A stretch of DNA of 15,414 bases from assembly GCA_900772835.1 (NCBI GenBank), contig CAAGSA010000081.1, forward strand, positions 1-15,414, in the 5' to 3' direction. Shown piece by piece: positions 1-6,872 of this stretch (its first letter is position 1; the number at the start of each line of letters is the position of its first letter). The translations under genes were made by a program, and so were the position numbers. The notes beneath the pieces were generated by a model. It searched no databases, had not been told where the DNA came from, and was given only the letters and a program-made list of their open reading frames with translations. Source of the DNA: an uncultured Prevotella sp. (GTDB lineage: Bacteria; Bacteroidota; Bacteroidia; Bacteroidales; Bacteroidaceae).

Positions 1-213
1 GTAACCGCCACTGCGCTCCAAACGCGAAAGCACTACTGCCGCACTGTCGGCATTGCTGTCGCAAAGCGAATCGGCTGCCACAAGTTCCGCAGGATAGGCA
101 TGCGGACGGCAGCTACGGAAGGTAGCCACCATAGCTATCAGCAACACTGCCGACAATGCTGCCGACAGGATATATATCTGTCTCCTCGTGAGTTCTTGGA
201 ATCCAATCATCAT
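1..213 (-). CDS. N-terminal part of a membrane-anchored protein, probably TPR family (partial)
   Basis: Only the first 71 codons are inside the window; the gene runs off the left edge. It opens with two Met codons, then a positive stretch (LTRRQ), then one hydrophobic helix at about residues 13-32 (IYILSAALSAVLLIAMVATF), which should act as a signal anchor or uncleaved signal. A segment rich in Ala, Asp and Ser follows (about residues 46-66, including AADSLCDSNADSAAVVLSRL). This is like the first helical repeat of Bacteroidales tetratricopeptide proteins, which often read 'A..L...PDSAL.LL'. Family knowledge suggests a periplasmic or membrane TPR protein, sometimes a sensor, but the diagnostic repeats lie outside the window. 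A consensus promoter at 234-264 supports the start at 213, with a leader of roughly 15 bases. The gene lies downstream of carB but is separated from it by a strong hairpin, so it is probably its own transcription unit. The reading frame is fairly certain; the function is a guess. Confidence 0.7.
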   Translation of the reverse strand, partial: MMIGFQELTRRQIYILSAALSAVLLIAMVATFRSCRPHAYPAELVAADSLCDSNADSAAVVLSRLERSGGY

Positions 214-233
214 TTGCGTGTTTTTTATCACGG

Positions 234-264
234 CAAAGTTACATCTTTTTCCCGAACAGACAAA
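234..264 (-). promoter_or_regulatory. Bacteroidetes-type promoter of the TPR-like gene
   Basis: On the minus strand, TTTG (261-264) is followed after exactly 19 bases by TAACTTTG (234-241), matching the -33/-7 consensus TTTG-N19-TAnnTTTG. Transcription would begin a few bases downstream, shortly before the ATG at 213. Confidence 0.75.
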
Positions 265-354
265 GGGAAACGCATATATCTTCAGATTCTGAAGATGGAA
301 AGGTGATGATGATATGGGAATTTTTTCTGAAAAAAATCTTTATATCTTTAACCA

Positions 355-414
355 AAATCTGCCATTAGAATTTCTCTTTGCCGTACGACACCGAGAAATC
401 CTAATGACAGATTT
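355..414 (-). terminator. Long hairpin downstream of carB, probable terminator
   Basis: Arms 355-376 and 393-414 are complementary over 22 positions around a 16-base loop. The two non-Watson-Crick positions (362/407 and 369/400) become G-U pairs in minus-strand RNA but C-A clashes in plus-strand RNA, so the structure fits the transcript coming from carB. A run of six Ts follows in the transcript only about 25 bases after the stem, so this is not a textbook intrinsic terminator; RNA-end protection is an alternative. The 252 bases between the two genes hold nothing else apart from the downstream gene's promoter. Confidence 0.6.
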
Positions 415-465
415 GGATTTAAAGCTTTTCAGCTTGCTCTATTTTTAATACTTCTACCTTTTGTA

Positions 466-3400
466 TCAATACTCTCCCCAAGCCTTAATTTCGATGTCTT
501 CAAGCTTCACTGTGCAGAAGGCAGAGATGAAGGCACTGGCAAGACGGCTGTTCGTAATCAACGGAACATTGAGGTCGATTGCCGCACGGCGGATCTTGTA
601 TCCATTGGAAAGCTCGGAACTTGAAAGGTTCTTCGGTATGTTCACTACCATATCTATCTCATGGTTGTGGAGCATATCAAGAGCCTTCGGCACACCAGCT
701 TCTTCTCCCTCTGAAGGCCAAAGCACACGGGTGTTCTCAATGCCGTTCTCGGTGAGGAACTTGCTTGTACCGGCTGTGGCGAAAAGCTTGTAGCCATGCT
801 TCACGAGCATCTGTGCGGCATCAAGCATGTCTGCCTTCTGCTTGGCTCCACCGGTAGAGAGCAGAATGTTCTGCTTCGGGATGCGGTGGCCAACGGAAAG
901 CATACTCTTGAGCAGAGCGCAACTTGTGTCGTTTCCGATACAACCCACCTCGCCGGTAGAACTCATGTCTACACCAAGCACAGGGTCGGCTTTCTGCAAA
1001 CGGTTGAAGCTGAACTGCGATGCCTTGATTCCGACATAGTCGAGATCGAAGAGGTTCTTGCTCGGCTTTTCAACGGGCAAGCCAAGCATCACACGGGTGG
1101 CAAGCTCGATGAGATTAATCTTCAGCACCTTGCTCACAAACGGGAACGAACGGCTGGCACGAAGGTTGCACTCGATAACCAGGATGTCGTTGTCGCGCGC
1201 CATGAACTGGATGTTGAACGGACCGTTGATGTGCAGTTCCTTTGCTATCTGGCGACCAACGCGCTTTACGCGGCGAACGGTCTCGACATACAGTTTCTGC
1301 GGAGGGAACTGGATTGTGGCGTCGCCAGAGTGAACTCCGGCGAACTCGATGTGCTCGGAGATGGCGTATGCCATAACCTCACCGTTCTTTGCCACGGCAT
1401 CCAACTCGATTTCCTTGGCATGCTCAATGAACTTGCTCACTACTACCGGATGGTCTTCGCTGACGTTTGCTGCAAGCTGCAGGAAGCGCTTCAGTTCGTC
1501 CTCGTTGGAACATACGTTCATTGCCGCACCAGAGAGCACATAGCTCGGACGTACAAGTACCGGGAAGCCTACACGCTCGATGAACTTGTCGATATCCTCC
1601 ATGCTCGTGAGTGCACTCCACTCTGGCTGGTTGATGCCATTGTTGGTGAGCATCTGCGAGAACTTGGCACGGTCTTCGGCATTGTCAATGTCTTTTGCCT
1701 TGGTTCCAAGAATTGGCACATGCTGCTCGTCGAGACGCATTGCAAGATTGTTTGGAATCTGGCCACCGGTGGAAACGATTACACCGTGCGGCTGCTCAAG
1801 GTCGATGATATCCATAACACGTTCGAAGGTGAGCTCATCGAAATACAGACGGTCGCACATATCATAGTCGGTTGACACTGTCTCCGGATTGTAGTTTATC
1901 ATTATGCTGCGGTAGCCTTCCTTGCGTATTGTGGCAAGAGCCTGCACTCCGCACCAGTCGAACTCTACTGACGACCCAATGCGGTAAGCGCCCGAACCGA
2001 GCACTATTATGCTGCGGTGGTCGTTCTCGAACGAGATGTCGCTCTTCACACCGTCGTAAGTGACGTACAGATAGTTTGTCTGTGCAGGATATTCGGCAGC
2101 AAGGGTATCAATCTGCTTCACTACAGGCACGATGCCATAGTTCTTGCGCAGGTTTCTCACCACGAGTGCAGCCTTTGCCATGCTGTGCAGTTCCTGCTCC
2201 AGACCAACGGCACGCGCAATCTGGAAATCGGTGAAGCCATAAACCTTTGCTGTGCGCATCAGCTGCTTGCCGAGCGTATTGATATTGCACTTCTTCATCT
2301 CCTCATCGATGTCGATGATATGCTTCAGCTTCTCAAGGAACCACTTGTCGATTTTCGTCAGCTCATGTATCTCGTCGACGGTATAGCCCTTGTGCATAGC
2401 CTTGGAGATAACGAACACGCGCTTGTCGGTAGGTTCACGCAATGCGGCATCAATATCGTTGATTTCCAGCTCCTTGTTCTCAACGAATCCGTGCATACCC
2501 TGACCTATCATTCGCAAGCCCTTCTGGATAGCCTCCTCGAAGTTGCGGCCGATAGCCATTACCTCGCCCACTGACTTCATTGAAGAGCCCAACTCCTTGT
2601 CAACGCCACGGAACTTGCTGAGGTCCCAACGCGGAATCTTGCAGACTACATAGTCGAGCGCCGGCTCGAAGAATGCGCTTGTGGTCTTGGTAACGGAGTT
2701 TTTCAGTTCGAACAGACCGTAGCCCATACCCAACTTTGCTGCCACGAAAGCAAGCGGATAGCCGGTTGCCTTGGAGGCGAGAGCTGAAGAACGGCTCAGA
2801 CGGGCATTGACCTCGATAACGCGGTAGTCCTCGCTCTTGGGGTCGAAGGCATACTGCACGTTGCACTCGCCAACGATTCCTATATGGCGTATAATCTTTA
2901 TCGCAAGGGCACGAAGCTTGTGGTATTCCGAATTTGTGAGGGTCTGCGACGGAGCGATAACGATACTCTCGCCGGTATGGATTCCGAGCGGGTCGAAGTT
3001 CTCCATATTACATACTGTGATACAGTTGTCGTAACGGTCGCGCACCACTTCATACTCTATCTCCTTCCATCCCTTCAGACTCTTTTCCACAAGCACCTGA
3101 GGAGAGAACGAGAAAGCCTTCTCGGCAAGCCTGTTGAGTTCTTCTTCGTTGTCGGCAAAGCCGGAACCGAGTCCACCAAGGGCGTATGCCGCACGGATGA
3201 TAACCGGATAGCCCAACGCTGCGGCAGCCTTGCGTGTCTGCTCGATATTCTCGCAGGCCTCGCTCTTTATTGTCTTAACATTAATCTCGTCGAGCTTCTC
3301 TACGAAAAGCTCACGGTCCTCGGTGTCCATGATTGCCTGGACAGGAGTGCCGAGAACCTTCACGTTGTACTTGTCCAGCACACCGCTCTGATACAGGGCA

Positions 3401-3696
3401 ACACCACAGTTGAGGGCGGTCTGTCCGCCGAACGAAAGAAGGATTCCGTCGGGACGCTCCTTCTCTATCACGCGCTCCACGAAATATGGCTGCACGGGAA
3501 GGAAATATATCTGGTCGGCAACGCCTTCCGATGTCTGCACTGTGGCGATGTTAGGATTTATGAGCACCGTTTCAACGCCTTCCTCGCGGAGCGCCTTCAG
3601 TGCCTGCGAACCTGAATAGTCGAACTCTCCAGCCTCACCAATTTTCAATGCGCCTGAACCTAACAGCAGGACTTTCTTTATATTTTCGTCTTTCAT
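466..3696 (-). CDS. carB: Carbamoyl-phosphate synthase, large (synthetase) subunit
   Basis: This 1076-residue subunit makes carbamoyl phosphate from bicarbonate, two ATP and ammonia supplied by CarA, for pyrimidine and arginine synthesis in the cytoplasm. Its length is close to E. coli CarB (1073). The two homologous ATP-grasp halves are plain: residues 1 to about 400 (GSGALKIGEAGEFDYSGSQ at 13-31, FGGQTALNCG at 89-98, SRSSALASKATGYP at 301-314) and about 560-940 (GSGAYRIGSSVEFDW at 567-581, RPSYVLSGAAMNV at 716-728, ASRSFPFVSK at 847-856). The oligomerisation region lies between them. A C-terminal MGS-like allosteric domain starts near 940 (NILLSTGGAKQKADM). Many segments match the animal CAD form as remembered: INPNIATVQTS, GGLGSGFA, KIPRWDLSKF, VKQIDTLAAE.PAQTNYLY, NYNPETVSTDYDMCDRLYFDE. 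It follows carA after 40 bases with no promoter visible between them, and is the last gene of the presumed operon. The start is well supported because the family N-terminus begins here. Confidence 0.97.
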   Translation of the reverse strand: MKDENIKKVLLLGSGALKIGEAGEFDYSGSQALKALREEGVETVLINPNIATVQTSEGVADQIYFLPVQPYFVERVIEKERPDGILLSFGGQTALNCGVALYQSGVLDKYNVKVLGTPVQAIMDTEDRELFVEKLDEINVKTIKSEACENIEQTRKAAAALGYPVIIRAAYALGGLGSGFADNEEELNRLAEKAFSFSPQVLVEKSLKGWKEIEYEVVRDRYDNCITVCNMENFDPLGIHTGESIVIAPSQTLTNSEYHKLRALAIKIIRHIGIVGECNVQYAFDPKSEDYRVIEVNARLSRSSALASKATGYPLAFVAAKLGMGYGLFELKNSVTKTTSAFFEPALDYVVCKIPRWDLSKFRGVDKELGSSMKSVGEVMAIGRNFEEAIQKGLRMIGQGMHGFVENKELEINDIDAALREPTDKRVFVISKAMHKGYTVDEIHELTKIDKWFLEKLKHIIDIDEEMKKCNINTLGKQLMRTAKVYGFTDFQIARAVGLEQELHSMAKAALVVRNLRKNYGIVPVVKQIDTLAAEYPAQTNYLYVTYDGVKSDISFENDHRSIIVLGSGAYRIGSSVEFDWCGVQALATIRKEGYRSIMINYNPETVSTDYDMCDRLYFDELTFERVMDIIDLEQPHGVIVSTGGQIPNNLAMRLDEQHVPILGTKAKDIDNAEDRAKFSQMLTNNGINQPEWSALTSMEDIDKFIERVGFPVLVRPSYVLSGAAMNVCSNEDELKRFLQLAANVSEDHPVVVSKFIEHAKEIELDAVAKNGEVMAYAISEHIEFAGVHSGDATIQFPPQKLYVETVRRVKRVGRQIAKELHINGPFNIQFMARDNDILVIECNLRASRSFPFVSKVLKINLIELATRVMLGLPVEKPSKNLFDLDYVGIKASQFSFNRLQKADPVLGVDMSSTGEVGCIGNDTSCALLKSMLSVGHRIPKQNILLSTGGAKQKADMLDAAQMLVKHGYKLFATAGTSKFLTENGIENTRVLWPSEGEEAGVPKALDMLHNHEIDMVVNIPKNLSSSELSNGYKIRRAAIDLNVPLITNSRLASAFISAFCTVKLEDIEIKAWGEY

Positions 3697-3736
3697 CTGT
3701 AATCTTTGATAATTGAGTTAAAATGAGAATAGCCTG

Positions 3737-4816
3737 TTATTTCAACGATTCAACAAACTTGTCGAACATGAACTCGGTGTCTACCGGACCGGAGCAAGCT
3801 TCGGGATGGAACTGGCTTGAGAACCAAGGGTTTGTCTTGTGGCGGATTCCCTCGTTGCTGCCATCGTTCATATTCACGAAGAGTTCTTCCCAATCGCTGC
3901 CAAGAGTTCTTGCATCTACGGCATAACCGTGGTTCTGGCTCGTCACGTAGCAATGCTCTGTGCCAACCATACGCACCGGCTGATTGTGCGAGCGATGGCC
4001 GTACTTCAACTTATAAATGCTTGCTCCGCCAGCCTTGGCAAGCAACTGGTTGCCCATACAGATTCCGCATATAGGCTTTGTCGACTGCGACATCTGCTTG
4101 CGGATGATGTTAACGGCATCCTCACACATATCCGGGTCGCCGGGACCGTTGGCAAGGAAAAGCCCGTCAAATTCCATTCCTGTATAATCGTAGTTCCATG
4201 GCACACGGATAACCTCAACGCCACGGTTCACGAGACAGCGGATGATATTGTTCTTCACTCCGCAGTCTACCAGAAGAACCTTGCGACCTACTCCCTCATT
4301 GTAGCGGATGATTTTCTTGCAGCTCACCTTGTCAACAAAGTTCACTCCCTCATACATTGCCTGGGGAATATTGTCAGGCTCATCGTCGAACAGAATCTTG
4401 CCCATCATCACTCCGTGCTCACGCAGCACTTTAGTCAGCTCTCGCGTATCGATGCCGGTAATTCCAGGCACGTGCTCCCTCTTGAGCCAGTCGGCAAGCG
4501 ACTCTACGGCATTCCAATGACTGTACTTCTCGCTGTAGTCAGACACGATGATTGCCGAAGCATAGATTTTATCACTCTCCATAAATGTGGCGATGCCGTT
4601 TTCCTCTACTGTAAACGGCGGAACGCCATAGTTTCCGACAAGTGGATAAGTAAGGGTCATCAGCTGTCCGGCATACGAAGGGTCTGTAAGACTCTCCGGA
4701 TAACCCATCATTGCTGTGTTGAACACCACCTCACCTGCCACCGGCTGTTCGTAGCCGAATGACTTTCCGTGAAATTTCGTCCCGTCCTCCAAGACTAAAG
4801 TTACGTTTCTCATCAA
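3737..4816 (-). CDS. carA: Carbamoyl-phosphate synthase, small (glutaminase) subunit
   Basis: This subunit hydrolyses glutamine and channels ammonia to CarB. It has 359 residues, a little shorter than E. coli CarA (about 380). The N-terminal CPSase small-chain domain (residues 1 to about 150) carries LVLEDGTKFHGKSFG, GEVVFNTAMMGYPESLTDPS and LTYPLVGNYGVPP. The class I glutamine amidotransferase domain (about 178-359) has LANGPGDP at 221-228, the nucleophile Cys253 in GICMGNQLLA, and the His337/Glu339 pair in QFHPEA. The nucleophile-elbow His of the E. coli motif (GICLGHQ) is Asn here, which is common in this group as far as I recall. As with CarB, motifs such as SHWNA, TGIDTRELTK and NGPGDP with their spacing recall the glutaminase part of animal CAD. 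There are two adjacent Met codons; MRNVTLVLEDG, one codon inside, is an equally good start. It lies 46 bases after purF-like and 40 bases before carB, in the same direction. Confidence 0.97.
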   Translation of the reverse strand: MMRNVTLVLEDGTKFHGKSFGYEQPVAGEVVFNTAMMGYPESLTDPSYAGQLMTLTYPLVGNYGVPPFTVEENGIATFMESDKIYASAIIVSDYSEKYSHWNAVESLADWLKREHVPGITGIDTRELTKVLREHGVMMGKILFDDEPDNIPQAMYEGVNFVDKVSCKKIIRYNEGVGRKVLLVDCGVKNNIIRCLVNRGVEVIRVPWNYDYTGMEFDGLFLANGPGDPDMCEDAVNIIRKQMSQSTKPICGICMGNQLLAKAGGASIYKLKYGHRSHNQPVRMVGTEHCYVTSQNHGYAVDARTLGSDWEELFVNMNDGSNEGIRHKTNPWFSSQFHPEACSGPVDTEFMFDKFVESLK

Positions 4817-4862
4817 ATTTCTGTTTTTCCCCTTACGGGTAATTATAATGATATGGTTGTTA

Positions 4863-6764
4863 TTAATTCTCTCTCTCTTTTGTTTTATAGGTTTTCTCGT
4901 AGAAGTTGACGAAAGCCTCGTTCACGAGTTTTGTACCGCCGGGCGTAGGATAGTTGCCTGTGAAATACCAGTCGCCCTTATGGTTCGGAATAGCCGTATG
5001 CAGTCCTTCTATCGACTGGAAGACAAGTTCCACAGGGGTTGTCATTCCGTCGGGACGAAGCATCTCCACAATTTTCTTGTTTATCTCGTCGACAGTGAAA
5101 GGCTTGTATATGTCTCTCACGCAGTTGCGCATCTCTGCCTTCGGTTTCTCAAGTTCTGCCTTGCAGTTGCGATATGTATCATCCACAAGTCCAAGCATTC
5201 CCCTTTCCTTCAGCAATTCCATCGTTGCACCGAACACGCAGAACTCTTCCAGGCTCGGCATATCGATACCATAATAGTCGGGATAGCGAATCTGCGGCGA
5301 ACTGCTCACCACGACAATCTTCTTGGGATGCAAGCTGTCGAGAATCTTCAGAATGCTCTCCTTCAGCGTAGTTCCACGAACAATGCTGTCGTCGATTATC
5401 ACAAGGTTGTCTACGTATGGCTCAAGCGACCCGTAGGTTACGTCATAGACGTGTGATGCAAGGTCCTTGCGCGAGTTTCCCTCCGTAATGAAGGTTCTCA
5501 GCTTTATATCCTTCAGCGCCACTTTTTCACTCCTCACGTACTGATGCAGGATTTCTCTCAGCTCTTCCGTCGTAGGCGTGTGGTCGAGATTCTTTATGCG
5601 TTCTATCTTCTGCTCGTTCAGATAGCGCTTGAAGCCGCCGAGCATTCCATAGAACGCCACTTCGGCTGTATTCGGGATAAAGGAGAACACCGTATGGTCG
5701 GTATCGTAATCAACCGCCTTCAGAATGGTGTCTGTCAGCTGTTCGCCAAGCTTCTTCCTCTCCTGATAAATGTCGCGGTCGGAACCACGGCTGAAATATA
5801 TGCGCTCGAAGGAGCACTTGCTGTCGCCGCGCTGCTCCAGTATTCTCTCCACGCTGTCCTCTCCCCTCTTATTCACTATCAAAGCACATCCCGGTTCAAG
5901 CTCGCGTACTGAGTCGCAATCAATTCCGAATGTGGTCTGCAGCACAGGGCGTTCGCTCGCAACGGCGATAATCTCATCGTCCTTATACCAGAATGCCGGA
6001 CGTATCCCCCAGGGGTCGCGCATCGAGAACATCTCTCCGCTGCCGGTCAGTCCGCACATGACATAGCCACCGTCAAAATCCGGCATCGTGGTCTTCAGCA
6101 CGTTTGACATAAGAACATGGTCATCAATATAGCGTGTGATGTCCATTCCCTTCAGTCCCAGATTCTGGGCATCTACGAAGTTGCGTTCAACCTCGCGGTC
6201 CAGACGATGCCCCATAAATTCAAGCGTGATATAGCTATCGCTGTAAATGCGCGGCGACTGTCCCATGGCAACAATCTTGTCGAATATATCGCCGATGTTT
6301 GTCATATTGAAGTTTCCGCACAGACACAGGTTCTTTGCCCTCCAGTTGTTACGACGCAAAAAAGGATGAACATACGTCAGGCCGCTCTTGCCCGTAGTGG
6401 AATATCTTAGATGCCCCATATACATCTCGCCGGCAAACTGAAGATTGCGGCGCGCATACTCCGCATCGGCAAGATGGTCAGAACCGACATCCTTGAAGTT
6501 CTTATGAACCCTGCCGAATATTTCGGTTATGGCATTCGAACCTTCGGCGCGTTCCCTGAACATATATTCCTTTCCCGGTTCTGCCTCAAGGTTTACACAT
6601 GCCATTCCGGCACCTTCCTGACCACGGTTATGCTGTTTCTCCATCATCAGATACAGTTTGTTCAAACCGTACATCCATGTGCCATACTTCTCCTGATAAT
6701 ATTCAAGCGGCTTCAGCAACCTGACCATTGCCACTCCGCATTCATGCTTTAAAGGCTCCATCAT
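4863..6764 (-). CDS. Amidophosphoribosyltransferase-like protein (PurF family, long Bacteroidetes form)
   Basis: PurF transfers glutamine-derived ammonia to PRPP to give 5-phosphoribosylamine, the first step of purine synthesis. This 633-residue protein has both halves. The class II (Ntn) glutaminase domain has Cys9 (HECGVAMV) as the expected nucleophile after removal of a short propeptide, QHNRGQEGAGM at 44-54, and GHLRYSTTG at 117-125. The phosphoribosyltransferase half carries the PRPP loop VIIDDSIVRGTT at 455-466 and RYPDYYGIDMPS at 493-504. It is longer than E. coli PurF (505) because of a segment of about 30 extra residues near 376-420 and a C-terminal extension. The oxyanion-hole region, usually HNGN, reads CLCGNFN (Cys149-Gly150). 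The usual RTFI.P segment reads RTFITEGNSRKD. Near the end, FTGNYPTPGG resembles the C-terminus of Firmicute PurF but lacks its iron-sulfur cysteines. A canonical purF may exist elsewhere in the genome, so the symbol is left blank. It sits 108 bases after glmS and 46 before carA. Confidence 0.85.
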   Translation of the reverse strand: MMEPLKHECGVAMVRLLKPLEYYQEKYGTWMYGLNKLYLMMEKQHNRGQEGAGMACVNLEAEPGKEYMFRERAEGSNAITEIFGRVHKNFKDVGSDHLADAEYARRNLQFAGEMYMGHLRYSTTGKSGLTYVHPFLRRNNWRAKNLCLCGNFNMTNIGDIFDKIVAMGQSPRIYSDSYITLEFMGHRLDREVERNFVDAQNLGLKGMDITRYIDDHVLMSNVLKTTMPDFDGGYVMCGLTGSGEMFSMRDPWGIRPAFWYKDDEIIAVASERPVLQTTFGIDCDSVRELEPGCALIVNKRGEDSVERILEQRGDSKCSFERIYFSRGSDRDIYQERKKLGEQLTDTILKAVDYDTDHTVFSFIPNTAEVAFYGMLGGFKRYLNEQKIERIKNLDHTPTTEELREILHQYVRSEKVALKDIKLRTFITEGNSRKDLASHVYDVTYGSLEPYVDNLVIIDDSIVRGTTLKESILKILDSLHPKKIVVVSSSPQIRYPDYYGIDMPSLEEFCVFGATMELLKERGMLGLVDDTYRNCKAELEKPKAEMRNCVRDIYKPFTVDEINKKIVEMLRPDGMTTPVELVFQSIEGLHTAIPNHKGDWYFTGNYPTPGGTKLVNEAFVNFYEKTYKTKEREN

Positions 6765-6821
6765 CCTAATTTATTTGCGTCTGTTGTTTTTACTATATAC
6801 CTATCTTATATATTAAGCCAA

Positions 6822-6852
6822 GGGGCTTGCTCCTTACGAAAGGAGTAGCCCC
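6822..6852 (-). promoter_or_regulatory. Stem-loop between glmS and the purF-like gene
   Basis: Arms 6822-6835 and 6840-6852 pair as two 6-bp helices (GGGGCT/AGCCCC and CTCCTT/AAGGAG) separated by a small asymmetric internal loop, closed by a 4-base loop. It lies just after the glmS stop. No T-run follows on the minus strand, and no TAnnTTTG box was seen between it and the purF-like start, so it may be a leaky terminator, attenuator or processing/stability element rather than a full stop. Confidence 0.5.
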
Positions 6853-6872
6853 ATGAAAATATTCTGTAATAC

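Noticed and set aside
100..306. Plus-strand open frame of 68 codons at the left edge
   Set aside because: It overlaps the minus-strand gene 1-213 and its promoter. The sequence is low in hydrophobic structure and has no family resemblance.
355..414. Invertible promoter flanked by inverted repeats, as in Bacteroides phase variation
   Set aside because: Only 16 bases lie between the arms, too few for a promoter, and no recombinase gene is near. The G-U asymmetry points to an RNA hairpin.
796..1875. Long plus-strand open frame of 359 codons inside carB
   Set aside because: It lies entirely opposite carB, whose frame has full family motifs from end to end. The plus-strand product has no recognisable domain and its shape follows from carB codon bias.
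3839..4762. Plus-strand open frame of 307 codons opposite carA
   Set aside because: It is antisense to carA, which is intact and carries its catalytic residues; no promoter or domain supports it.
4817..4862. Short inverted repeat CCCGTAAGGG between the purF-like gene and carA
   Set aside because: A three-base-pair stem with a four-base loop is too weak to call a terminator or regulatory site.
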